This document shows, one piece after another, positions 1 through 7,574 of a stretch of 49,228 nt of DNA. The notes under the pieces were generated by a model, which was given only the letters and a program-made list of their open reading frames with translations, was not told the origin of the DNA and made no database searches. A program made the position numbers and the translations under genes. The stretch comes from Paraburkholderia sp. C35 (GTDB taxonomy: Bacteria > Pseudomonadota > Gammaproteobacteria > Burkholderiales > Burkholderiaceae), in contig NZ_QBUY01000061.1 in assembly GCF_003121405.1 (NCBI RefSeq), positions 1-49,228 of the forward strand, in the 5' to 3' direction. How positions within the stretch are numbered: the stretch's first letter is position 1; each line of letters begins with the position of its first letter.

Positions 1-53
1 CGCAGGGGGATGGGAACAGGCGCGGCGACGGGATGAAGAACGGTGTCGTTCAT
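1..53 (-). CDS. cbtB: CbtB-like cobalt transporter subunit, N-terminus only (cut by window edge)
   Basis: Only the first 17 codons are inside the window. Reading leftward from an ATG at 53, the peptide begins MNDTVLHPVAAPVPIPL. An AGGAGA ribosome-binding site lies a few bases upstream. CbtB proteins are about 60 residues long, have one membrane span and a His-containing tail, and act with CbtA as a presumed cobalt importer that is very often under a cobalamin riboswitch. The N-terminus resembles the CbtB leaders I recall from Burkholderiaceae, and the gene follows directly on a minus-strand cobalamin riboswitch. The name rests on 17 residues plus that context. Another B12-controlled gene (btuB-like or cob) is possible, but the absence of a signal peptide in the visible part argues against a receptor. 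Confidence 0.5.
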   Translation of the reverse strand, partial: MNDTVLHPVAAPVPIPL

Positions 54-104
54 TTGCAGAGATCTCCTGGGGTTTCGCGCCCCGAAAGCGATTGAGAAAG
101 TGGC

Positions 105-230
105 ACAAAAGTGGGTCTGGCTTTCGGCTTCCCTTCATGCCGTTTACAGTGGCGCGACCGCGCCGGAATCGCACCGGCTTCCACACATCGTACGGCGAGG
201 ATTCTACCCGCGAAACAGTCATCAGAGAAC
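105..230 (-). ncRNA. Cobalamin riboswitch facing left (upstream of cbtB-like gene)
   Basis: Read on the minus strand, 182 to 147 contains GGAAGCCGGTGCGATTCC and then the CGCCACTG box. It is followed by a GAAG segment and the B12 box AGCCAGACC at about 114-124. These are the conserved core elements of the cobalamin (AdoCbl) riboswitch in the right order and spacing. The outer boundaries are estimated, because the P1 stem was not folded. It sits between the divergent promoter region and the start codon at 53, so it should lower expression of the leftward gene when cobalamin is abundant. Confidence 0.88.
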
Positions 231-319
231 GCATCAGGTACCCTGTGCCGGAACGCAGCGCCCAAATCGCCGCAATCTGCGCGACCTCATCGCAACGACG
301 AAGCAGGATGGGATTAGAC

Positions 320-430
320 TGTCGTCTATAGCCATAGCGGGAAGCCGGTGTGATTCCGGCGCGGTCGCGCCACTGTGTCTGGTCAATATCGATGATTGGC
401 CAGGAGCCAGACCTTGCTATTGCTCTTCCC
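320..430 (+). ncRNA. Cobalamin riboswitch facing right (cobF side)
   Basis: Positions 340-375 carry GGAAGCCGGTGTGATTCC followed by the CGCCACTG box. A GATTGGCCAGG segment and a B12 box (AGCCAGACC, about 405-413) follow. This is the same core as the leftward riboswitch at 147-182 with one difference over 36 bases, so the two elements form an inverted repeat in DNA. The first translatable gene after it begins at 471 with GAGGAG six to eleven bases upstream. The element probably controls the 471 ORF, the 715 gene and cobF as one leader transcript. The outer limits are estimates. Confidence 0.9.
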
Positions 431-470
431 TACCTTGCACCGGGGCGCGTAACCCCAGAGGAGCCTGCTC

Positions 471-575
471 ATGCGTATTCACTTCGTTCGCGGTTTTACC
501 GTTGACGCCAGACTTCTGCCTGAATGGCGATCTGAACAAGGTCGCTTCCCGCGCGCTTTGCCAGACGCGACGTAA
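471..575 (+). CDS. Possible 34-residue protein directly downstream of the cobalamin riboswitch
   Basis: An ATG at 471 is preceded by a strong GAGGAG ribosome-binding site and opens a 34-codon frame (beginning MRIHFVRGFT) that ends at TAA 573-575. It has no membrane segment or cysteine. I do not recognise it. It is the first open frame after the riboswitch. It could be a genuine small protein, a leader peptide whose translation start is the target of riboswitch control, or the remnant 5' end of a lost cobalamin gene. The 140 bases to the next gene show no other good frame. Confidence 0.4.
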   Translation: MRIHFVRGFTVDARLLPEWRSEQGRFPRALPDAT

Positions 576-714
576 TCCGTCTTTACTGTGATCGGCTCAG
601 GTTCGATGTCTCGCTGAACTGCGCGACGGGATACAGCACGCGCGCCATTTCATCTGACGTAGCAGACACGCGCCGCAGACCGACACGTCCTCGAACGCGT
701 TCGCGGGAGCAAGC

Positions 715-1041
715 ATGAGTCAGCGGATACTCAGAACGACCATTGGCGGTCTTCCTGCGCGGGTCAGCATGGGCTGGAGCCGCGCAGGGCAGTCGCACAG
801 GATGGTCATTCAGATCGGATCGGAGGAGAGCGAGCCGCTGTTCATGGACGAGCGTCCGGCGCGCAAGGAAGTGCTCGGCTATTTCAGTGAGATGGCCCGC
901 GCCTTTGGGATCGAACTACCTGAGCCGATGGTTGCTACGCTCATGACCGACGAGATTCTCGATATCGGCGACAACAACATTTCATGGTTCGACGTTCGCG
1001 AAGATGCGCAGTCGACCGATCAAGGCGGAGTGGATTCTTGA
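715..1041 (+). CDS. Conserved hypothetical protein translationally coupled to cobF
   Basis: A 108-residue soluble protein beginning MSQRILRTTIGGLPARVSMG. It has no signal peptide, cysteine cluster or recognisable domain, and the C-terminal third is acidic. The stop codon TGA (1039-1041) overlaps the TTG start of cobF (1038-1040), so the two are coupled, and both lie downstream of the plus-strand cobalamin riboswitch. Context therefore suggests a cobalamin-related role, but the sequence itself gives no function. An ATG start at 715 is preceded by GCGGGAGCAAGC, a usable GGAG ribosome-binding site. Confidence 0.6.
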   Translation: MSQRILRTTIGGLPARVSMGWSRAGQSHRMVIQIGSEESEPLFMDERPARKEVLGYFSEMARAFGIELPEPMVATLMTDEILDIGDNNISWFDVREDAQSTDQGGVDS

Positions 1042-1808
1042 AACGGATATTGATCATCGGCATTGGTGCTGGCAACCCCGAGTACGTGACGATCCAGGCA
1101 GTCAATGCGCTCAATCAGGTCGACGTATTCTTCGTGATGGACAAGGGGCTGTCGAAGGAGAAGCTCGTCGCATTACGCAAGGAAATTATCGAGCGGTATG
1201 TAAAGGACAGGGCTTACCGGATCGTGGAGGCGGCAAGTCCCGAGCGAAAGCGCGATGGACAGGACTATGTCGCAACGGTACAGGAGCTGAATCTCGACAA
1301 GCAGCTCGTGTTCGAGCGCCTGATATCGGATGAGCTTTCCGATGGTGAGTGCGGCGCCTTTCTGGTGTGGGGCGATCCATCGTTGTACGACAGCACGATG
1401 CGGATCATTGGCGCGATAGCGCGCAGCGGCCGTCACGAATTCGAATACGAGGTCATTCCGGGTATCAGCAGCGTGCAGGCGCTGGCGGCGAAGCATCGCG
1501 TCGCGCTCAATGCGATCGGCCAGTCCGTCGAGATTACGAACGGCAGAACGATCGCAGAGGGTTTCCCGAACAACGTGGATAGCGTCGTTGTGATGCTCGA
1601 CGCGCAGAATGCCTTCCGGCAGCTCTGTGATGAGGACCTCGACATTTACTGGGGCGCCTACGTCGGCACGCCAGACGAGATTCTTCTCGCGGGCAAGCTT
1701 CGTGAAGTGGTGGACGACATCGAGCGTATCCGGGCCGATGCGCGCCAGCGCAACGGCTGGATCATGGATACGTATCTGCTGAAACGGCGAGGCGAAACGG
1801 AGGAGTAG
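1038..1808 (+). CDS. cobF: Precorrin-6A synthase (deacetylating), CobF
   Basis: A 256-residue SAM-dependent methyltransferase of the tetrapyrrole methylase fold. It performs C-1 methylation with loss of the acetyl group, giving precorrin-6A in the aerobic cobalamin pathway. The N-terminal motif GIGAGNPEYVTIQAVNAL is the SAM-loop signature. WGDPSLYDST and EVIPGISSVQAL are the two further conserved motifs of the family. I chose the TTG at 1038 because the conserved start LKRILIIGIGAG begins there, and it overlaps the stop of the preceding gene. Extending to 984 would add 18 residues that look like shadow sequence. CobF is specific to the oxygen-dependent route, so the organism probably makes cobalamin aerobically. 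The other cob genes are not in the window. Confidence 0.9.
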   Translation: MKRILIIGIGAGNPEYVTIQAVNALNQVDVFFVMDKGLSKEKLVALRKEIIERYVKDRAYRIVEAASPERKRDGQDYVATVQELNLDKQLVFERLISDELSDGECGAFLVWGDPSLYDSTMRIIGAIARSGRHEFEYEVIPGISSVQALAAKHRVALNAIGQSVEITNGRTIAEGFPNNVDSVVVMLDAQNAFRQLCDEDLDIYWGAYVGTPDEILLAGKLREVVDDIERIRADARQRNGWIMDTYLLKRRGETEE

Positions 1809-1852
1809 CCGTGAGCGAGCCTCTTCCATGAACGGTCGTTGGAGCCGCGATG

Positions 1853-1877
1853 AAAAAGGCCGCCCGCAGGCGGCCTT
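1853..1877 (-). terminator. Rho-independent terminator of metE
   Basis: GGCCGCC (1858-1864), loop CGCA, GGCGGCC (1869-1875) forms a perfect seven-pair GC stem. On the minus strand it is followed by TTTTT (complement of 1853-1857). It lies 32 bases after the metE stop and in the correct orientation for metE. Confidence 0.88.
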
Positions 1878-1908
1878 CGATTCGCTGCGGCCAGGAGAAC
1901 CGCAACGA

Positions 1909-4200
1909 TCAGACCGACTGGCGCAGGGTTTTAGCAGCCGCCACCATATTGGTCAGCGCGGGCAACACTTCCGCCCACTGGCGCGTCTTCAGGCCGCAAT
2001 CCGGATTCACCCACAGACGCTCCGCCGGAATGCGCTCGGCCGCTTTCTTCATCAGGTTCACGATGTGTTCCTGGCTAGGAATGTTCGGCGAGTGAATGTC
2101 GTACACGCCTGGCCCGATCTCATTCGGATACTTGAAGTCATCGAACGCGTCGAGCAGTTCCATATCGGAGCGCGATGTCTCGATCGTGATCACGTCGGCA
2201 TCCATATCGGCGATCGACGCAATGATGTCGTTGAACTCCGAATAGCACATATGGGTGTGGATCTGCGTGTCGTCCCGCACGCCGTTGGCCGTGATACGGA
2301 ACGATTCCACCGCCCAGCGCAGGTATTCAGCCCATTGCGCACGGCGCAGCGGCAGACCTTCGCGCAGCGCCGCTTCGTCGATCTGGATGATGCGCACGCC
2401 GGCCTTTTCCAGGTCCAGCACTTCCTGCCGGATTGCCAGGGCGAGCTGGTAGCACGATACCGAGCGAGGCTGGTCATCGCGCACGAACGACCAGTTCAGG
2501 ATCGTGACGGGGCCCGTCAGCATGCCCTTCATCGGCTTCGCGGTTTGCGACTGTGCGTATTTGATCCATTCGACCGTCATTGCCTTCGGACGGCTGATGT
2601 CGCCGAACAGGATAGGCGGCTTCACGCAGCGCGAACCATACGACTGCACCCAGCCGAACTGGCTGAACGCGTAGCCATCGAGTTGCTCGCCGAAGTATTC
2701 GACCATGTCGTTACGCTCCGCTTCGCCGTGCACCAGCACGTCGAGGCCGAGCGCTTCCTGTTCCTTCACGGCGCGCGTGATTTCCTGCTCCATCGCGGCC
2801 TTGTAGCCGGCCTGATCGATTTCGCCTGCCTTGAACTGGCTGCGCGCATGGCGGATTTCAGCCGTCTGCGGGAAGGAGCCGATCGTGGTGGTCGGGAACG
2901 CAGGCAGATTCAGGATCGCCGATTGCTTTTCCGCGCGCTGCGCGTAGGCGCTTGCGCGTTTGCCGAGGGACGCGTCGATCTTCGCAAGCGCAGCCTTCAC
3001 AGCCGGGTTGTTCACGCGCGGCGATGCGCGGCGGCTCGCGATAGCGTTCGCGTTAGCAGCGAGTGCTTCCGCAACCGAGTCGCGACCGTTGTTCCGCGCG
3101 CCCGCCAGCACGGAGAGTTCGTCGAGGTTTTGCAGCGCGAAGGCGAGCCACGATTTGATCTCGGCGTCGAGCTTCTGTTCGCTGTTCAGATCGACGGGCG
3201 TATGCAGCAGCGAGCACGACGGCGCGATCCACAGACGATCGCCGAGCGCGCGGCGCAGCGGTTCCAGCCAGTCGAGTGCAGCCGTGAGATCGGTCTTCCA
3301 GATGTTGCGGCCATTGATTGCGCCGACCGACACCACCGTCGTCGCCGGCAGTTGCGCGACAGCCTTGACGATTTCATCGCGAGCGTTGATCGCATCGATA
3401 TGCAGGCCATCGACAGGCAGCTTGCACGCGAGTTCGAGATTGTCTTGCAGCTGACCGAAGTAGGTCGCGAGCAGCAGCTTCACGCGACGCTCGGACAGCG
3501 CTTCATATGCGGTACGGAATGCCTGACGCCACGCCGCGTCGAGTTCCGTCACGAGCACGGGTTCATCGATCTGTACCCATTCGATGCCCTGCGCCGTGAA
3601 GTAATCGAGCAGCGCCGCGTAGGCGGGCAGCAGGCGCGGCAGCAGGGCGAGCCTGTCGGATTCGTCCTTCGCCTTGCCGAGCCACAGATACGTGACGGGG
3701 CCGATGATCACTGGCTTGGCTTTTACGCCCAGCGTGCGCGCTTGCGTCAACTGTTCGAGCAGTCGCGACGGATCGAGCGAGAAGTTCGTGTTCGCATCGA
3801 ACTCGGGGACGATGTAGTGATAATTCGTATCGAACCACTTCGTCATTTCACCCGCGGCGACACCGCCGCAGCATGCGCTGTGATCGTCCGCACCTTGAGC
3901 CGAGCGTCCCCGCGCGACGCGGAAATAGTTGTCGAGCGTATCACCATGAAACCCACGCACGCGTTCCGGCAAATTGCCGAGCGTGAAGCTCATATCAAGC
4001 ACCTGATCGTAGAACGCGAAATCACCAAGGGGCGCGAAATCAAGGCGCGCCTGCTCCTTCCAGTGACGCTCGCGAAGCTGCGCACCAACCGCCTTCAGCT
4101 CGTCACGCGACGACTCGTTCTTCCAGTACTTTTCGAGTGCGAACTTCAGCTCACGCCTGGCGCCGATGCGCGGAAAACCCAGGTTATGCGTAGTGACCAT
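1909..4200 (-). CDS. metE: Cobalamin-independent methionine synthase
   Basis: A 763-residue cytosolic enzyme that transfers the methyl group of 5-methyltetrahydropteroyltri-glutamate to homocysteine. The N-terminus MVTTHNLGFPRIG is the family hallmark. The zinc and homocysteine ligands are all present with the spacing of E. coli MetE: H650 and C652 (HMC), E674 (TIET) and C735 (NPDCGLK). It is about ten residues longer than E. coli MetE. The extra residues lie near 100-120 and include an unusual Cys-Cys-Gly-Gly where relatives have a plain alanine-rich linker. metR is divergent, with a MetR-type dyad between them, and a terminator follows. No cobalamin riboswitch is present in the 113-base upstream region, so B12 control, if any, would act through another route. 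Confidence 0.97.
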   Translation of the reverse strand: MVTTHNLGFPRIGARRELKFALEKYWKNESSRDELKAVGAQLRERHWKEQARLDFAPLGDFAFYDQVLDMSFTLGNLPERVRGFHGDTLDNYFRVARGRSAQGADDHSACCGGVAAGEMTKWFDTNYHYIVPEFDANTNFSLDPSRLLEQLTQARTLGVKAKPVIIGPVTYLWLGKAKDESDRLALLPRLLPAYAALLDYFTAQGIEWVQIDEPVLVTELDAAWRQAFRTAYEALSERRVKLLLATYFGQLQDNLELACKLPVDGLHIDAINARDEIVKAVAQLPATTVVSVGAINGRNIWKTDLTAALDWLEPLRRALGDRLWIAPSCSLLHTPVDLNSEQKLDAEIKSWLAFALQNLDELSVLAGARNNGRDSVAEALAANANAIASRRASPRVNNPAVKAALAKIDASLGKRASAYAQRAEKQSAILNLPAFPTTTIGSFPQTAEIRHARSQFKAGEIDQAGYKAAMEQEITRAVKEQEALGLDVLVHGEAERNDMVEYFGEQLDGYAFSQFGWVQSYGSRCVKPPILFGDISRPKAMTVEWIKYAQSQTAKPMKGMLTGPVTILNWSFVRDDQPRSVSCYQLALAIRQEVLDLEKAGVRIIQIDEAALREGLPLRRAQWAEYLRWAVESFRITANGVRDDTQIHTHMCYSEFNDIIASIADMDADVITIETSRSDMELLDAFDDFKYPNEIGPGVYDIHSPNIPSQEHIVNLMKKAAERIPAERLWVNPDCGLKTRQWAEVLPALTNMVAAAKTLRQSV

Positions 4201-4255
4201 GGTTTCGTTTGCCGTCCATAGGAAAGTAGCTAAAGGCGATGATAGAATCTCTCCT

Positions 4256-4284
4256 GCATGAATAAAAATGTATTTATTTCATGC
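4256..4284. promoter_or_regulatory. Probable MetR operator in the metE-metR intergenic region
   Basis: GCATGAATA (4256-4264) and ATTTCATGC (4276-4284) form an interrupted dyad with an AT-rich centre. They carry the TGAA...TTCA half-sites recognised by MetR, though the spacer is longer than in the enteric site. The region lies between divergent metE and metR and is markedly AT-rich against its surroundings. It is assigned from position and half-site sequence only. Confidence 0.6.
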
Positions 4285-4313
4285 AAACATTAATTTCGTT
4301 CATGGAGTGAGAA

Positions 4314-5222
4314 ATGCTGGAGCGCAGTCATCTGATGGTCGTGCGTGAAGTCGAGCGGCAAGGCTCGCTGACGGCGGCCGCTGATACGCTCAATCTCACG
4401 CAGTCGGCGCTAAGCCATGCAGTGAAGAAACTGGAGCAGCAACTGGGCACGCCGATATGGACGCGCGAGGGCCGTTCGATGCGGCTCACGCAGGCAGGCC
4501 AGTATCTGTTGGGTCTTGCGAACCGGATGCTGCCGCAGTTCGAACTGGCAGAGGAGCGCATGAAGCAGTACGCGCAAGGTGAGCGCGGCACGCTGCGCAT
4601 CGGCATGGAGTGTGCACCGTGTTACCAGTGGCTGCTGAAGGTGGTATCGCCGTATCTCGAACGCTGGCCTGATGTCGATGTCGACGTGAAGCAGCGGTTC
4701 CAGTTCGGCGGCATTGGCGCGCTCATTGGCTACGAGATCGACGTGCTGGTGACGCCTGACCCGCTCAAGAAGCCTGAATTGCACTTTCACCCTGTGTTCG
4801 ACTATGAGCAGGTGCTGGTCGTCGGCGATGACCACGCGTTAGCGGGTGAAGCGTACGTCACGCCTGACCAGATCGCGAAGGAAGTGCTGATCACCTATCC
4901 GGTCGAAACCGACCGGCTCGATATCTACACGCAGTTCCTGACGCCTGCGCAAGTGGTGCCGAGGCGCCACAAGGTGATCGAGACGACCGACATCATGCTG
5001 CAAATGGTGGCGAGCGGCCGCGGCGTGGCCGCGCTGCCACGCTGGCTCGCAGAAGAGTACGCGGGCTGGATGCCACTTACGCCGGTGCAACTCGGCAAGA
5101 AAGGCATTGCGAAGCAGATCTTTCTCGGCACACGCAAAGCCGACGACGAAATCGAATATCTGGCCGCATTCGTGAAGACTGCGCGCGAGTCGAAGTGGGC
5201 GGAAGCGAAGATGCGGGCCTAG
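4314..5222 (+). CDS. metR: LysR-family activator of methionine genes, MetR
   Basis: A 302-residue LysR regulator. The N-terminal winged helix-turn-helix is at about residues 1-60 (SLTAAADTLNLTQSALSHAV), followed by the linker helix and a periplasmic-binding-protein-like effector domain. In MetR the effector is homocysteine. It is divergent from metE with 113 bases between the starts, the classic metE-metR arrangement, and the half-sites TGAA/TTCA lie in that gap. The ATG at 4314 follows GGAGTGAGAA, a good ribosome-binding site. Confidence 0.93.
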   Translation: MLERSHLMVVREVERQGSLTAAADTLNLTQSALSHAVKKLEQQLGTPIWTREGRSMRLTQAGQYLLGLANRMLPQFELAEERMKQYAQGERGTLRIGMECAPCYQWLLKVVSPYLERWPDVDVDVKQRFQFGGIGALIGYEIDVLVTPDPLKKPELHFHPVFDYEQVLVVGDDHALAGEAYVTPDQIAKEVLITYPVETDRLDIYTQFLTPAQVVPRRHKVIETTDIMLQMVASGRGVAALPRWLAEEYAGWMPLTPVQLGKKGIAKQIFLGTRKADDEIEYLAAFVKTARESKWAEAKMRA

Positions 5223-5313
5223 TGTTGCGTCGATGCATGAACAAAACGAGTCGTTCGATAAAACATACCATTTCATCTCGAACGGCGGACCAGGTACTAC
5301 AGGAAGACCGACT

Positions 5314-6018
5314 ATGACAGTCTCAAACGAACGCAAATCTCTGCCTCTGCCGGGCGGCCATCAGAAGGTTTTGCTGCATTCTTGCTGCGCGCCGTGTTCT
5401 GGCGAAGTGATGGAAGCGATGGTGGCCTCGGGGATCGATTTCACGATCTTCTTCTATAACCCGAACATTCATCCGCGCAAGGAATACGACTTGCGCAAGG
5501 ATGAAAACATCCGCTTCGCCGAGAAGTTCGGCATCCCGTTCGTGGATGCCGACTACGACCGTGATAACTGGTTTGCGCGCGCTCGCGGTATGGAAAACGA
5601 ACCTGAGCGCGGCATTCGATGCACGATGTGCTTCGATATGCGTTTCGAGCGCACCGCGTTGTATGCGCACGAGCATGGCTTTCCGGTGATCACCAGTTCG
5701 CTCGGCATTTCGCGCTGGAAGAACATGCAGCAGATCAACGATTGCGGCATACGTGCGGCTTCGCATTACCCGGACCTGATGTACTGGGACTACAACTGGC
5801 GCAAGGGTGGCGGGTCGGCCCGCATGATCGAGATCAGCAAGCGCGAGAATTTCTATCAGCAGGAATATTGCGGGTGCGTGTATTCGCTTCGCGATACCAA
5901 CGAGCACCGCATCGCGATGGGCCGTGAGCGGATCAGGCTGGGTGAGCTGTACTATGGGCAGACACCCGCTGGCAACGAAGACACGCCGGCCGGTCCATCC
6001 ACTGATACGACCTCTTGA
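5314..6018 (+). CDS. queH: Epoxyqueuosine reductase QueH (DUF208 family)
   Basis: A 234-residue cytosolic iron-sulfur enzyme for the last step of queuosine synthesis in tRNA, reduction of epoxyqueuosine to queuosine. The Cys motifs HSCCAPCSGEVM near the N-terminus, RCTMCFDMR in the middle and EYCGCVYS near the C-terminus are those of the QueH/DUF208 family. I prefer the ATG at 5314 (MTVSNERKSL), since AGGAAG lies upstream. A longer frame starts at 5233, but its first 27 residues look non-conserved. The stop overlaps the possible TTG start of the following HD-domain gene, suggesting a two-gene operon. Confidence 0.9.
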   Translation: MTVSNERKSLPLPGGHQKVLLHSCCAPCSGEVMEAMVASGIDFTIFFYNPNIHPRKEYDLRKDENIRFAEKFGIPFVDADYDRDNWFARARGMENEPERGIRCTMCFDMRFERTALYAHEHGFPVITSSLGISRWKNMQQINDCGIRAASHYPDLMYWDYNWRKGGGSARMIEISKRENFYQQEYCGCVYSLRDTNEHRIAMGRERIRLGELYYGQTPAGNEDTPAGPSTDTTS

Positions 6019-6035
6019 AGCTGGACTCTATATCC

Positions 6036-7298
6036 ATGCTATTGCGCGACCCGATCCACGGTGACATCGAACTAACCCGCCTTGAAACGGCCGTGATCGA
6101 TTTGCCCGTCGTACAGCGCTTGCGCGGCATCAAACAGCTTGGGACGGCGCATCTGGTTTATCCAGGCGCACTGCATACGCGTTTCGATCATTCGATAGGC
6201 GCATGCGCTGTTGCGCATCGGATCGTGGATAGCTTGCGTCGCAAGGGTCTCGTGGTTCCCCAGGAACTGGAAGAGGCCGTTGGCGTGGCCGCCTTGCTGC
6301 ATGACGTCACGCACGTGCCATTCGGTCATACGCTGGAAGATGAACGGCGGCTGTTTGCGCGACACGATAAAGGGTCGCGGCTTGAGAATCTCTTTGCCGG
6401 TGAGCTTGGCGCAGCGCTCACGCGGCTTGGCGTGCGTGAGCCGGTGGCAAGTCTGCTGGGGCTGCCGTCTTCGGAGACGATGCCCGGATGGGCAAAGGAC
6501 ATCATCTCAGGCAGCGTGGACGCCGATCTGCTCGATTATCTGCGCCGCGACAGCTATTTTTCCGGGCTTGCGCAGAACTATGACGATCGCATTTTTCGTT
6601 GCTTCGCGGAGCGCGATGACCGTCTTGTGATCAGGCTGGCACGTGACGGTATGGATCGGCCCGATGCGCGCTCGGAGATCATCGGCGTGCTGCGGCTGCG
6701 TTACTACCTGACCGAGCGTGTGTACTATCACCACACGAAAGTGGTCGCGGGCGCAATGATTTCAAAGTCGGTCGAGCTTGCTCTCGATCACAACGTGCTG
6801 GCCGAAAACGATCTGCTCGAGCTCAACGACTGGACGTTGCTGGACCGGCTTGCGCGCTGTGATGTGCCGGATGCGGCTATTCTGGCTCGCCGTACGCTCA
6901 ACCGCGAACTGCTGAAGCGCGGCTATGTCGTCTCGGGCAGGAGCGTTCCACCTGAGCAGCGAAAGACATGGGTCGCACGATTCCATGCGTCGCGCGAGCA
7001 TCGCGCGCAGGCGGAGCGGGAAATGGCTGCGCAGCTGGGGCTGCCCTTCACCGATGTCGTCCTGTACTGTCCCGCGCTGACGGCAATGAAAGAAGCGGCC
7101 GTGCCTGTCGAGACGAGCCGGGGCCTCGAGTATCTGAAGGATGCGGGCAGCACCACATCTGCCGAGATTGGCGCACTGCAGGATCGATATGCTGATCTAT
7201 GGCGCTTTTATCTGTTCGTGCCCGATCACGCCGCAGCGCGGGCTGCGTCAATCGCTCAGGATATGTTCAAGGTGCCGCAAGAGCGGATTCCGACATAG
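6036..7298 (+). CDS. HD-domain metal-dependent phosphohydrolase (dGTPase/SAMHD1-like family)
   Basis: A 420-residue soluble protein. MLLRDPIHGDI at the start, HTRFDHSIGACAVAH with the first His, and LLHDVTHVPFGH with the HD pair are the signature of HD-superfamily phosphohydrolases related to deoxynucleotide triphosphohydrolases. Its substrate cannot be read from the sequence, and many members hydrolyse dNTPs or unidentified nucleotides. A TTG seven codons upstream (6015) overlaps the queH stop and could be the coupled start, but the ATG at 6036 begins exactly at the conserved motif, so I use it. Confidence 0.85.
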   Translation: MLLRDPIHGDIELTRLETAVIDLPVVQRLRGIKQLGTAHLVYPGALHTRFDHSIGACAVAHRIVDSLRRKGLVVPQELEEAVGVAALLHDVTHVPFGHTLEDERRLFARHDKGSRLENLFAGELGAALTRLGVREPVASLLGLPSSETMPGWAKDIISGSVDADLLDYLRRDSYFSGLAQNYDDRIFRCFAERDDRLVIRLARDGMDRPDARSEIIGVLRLRYYLTERVYYHHTKVVAGAMISKSVELALDHNVLAENDLLELNDWTLLDRLARCDVPDAAILARRTLNRELLKRGYVVSGRSVPPEQRKTWVARFHASREHRAQAEREMAAQLGLPFTDVVLYCPALTAMKEAAVPVETSRGLEYLKDAGSTTSAEIGALQDRYADLWRFYLFVPDHAAARAASIAQDMFKVPQERIPT

Positions 7299-7399
7299 CG
7301 CGCTGCCTTCGCGCGATGTTTTCAATACGCTCACTGCTGCTATCCTACAGAATCTGTAATGCAAATATCGGTTGCCGGCTGAAACGAAGGCCTTGCGAT

Positions 7400-7537
7400 A
7401 TGGAAATGAAAACCTGCGCCATGTTCGCGCTCATCCTTGCCTTCGCAGAACTCTGCTGGTGCATGGTCGATCAGACCGATCCTGTCAACGCGGCGTTGGC
7501 GCGTTCCTATTGTTCCGCGCGTTCGCATCATCATTAA
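7400..7537 (+). CDS. Possible small membrane or exported protein, 45 residues
   Basis: An ATG at 7400 is preceded by CGAAGG at a spacing of nine. The frame reads MEMKTCAMFALILAFAEL and onward, with an N-terminal hydrophobic stretch (about residues 5-20) and cysteines near positions 6, 19 and 38. It ends in SARSHHH. It is convergent with bufC and 100 bases after the HD-domain gene. The Cys and His content would suit metal contact, but I do not recognise the family and the frame may be accidental. Confidence 0.35.
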   Translation: MEMKTCAMFALILAFAELCWCMVDQTDPVNAALARSYCSARSHHH

Positions 7538-7574
7538 CCTGCTGGCGTCCTGTCCAGCAGCCTCGTCGAGTCGC

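Noticed and set aside
43..591. 182-codon plus-strand frame over the riboswitch pair
   Set aside because: It runs through both conserved cobalamin riboswitches and has no protein-like motif.
1828..4221. 797-codon plus-strand frame opposite metE
   Set aside because: Antisense shadow of metE; composition is Arg/Val/Leu-rich without domain motifs, and metE has all catalytic residues.
4201..4313. Possible cobalamin riboswitch controlling metE
   Set aside because: The gap is 113 bases, AT-rich and lacks the CGCCACTG core and the B12 box; a MetR-type dyad explains it better.
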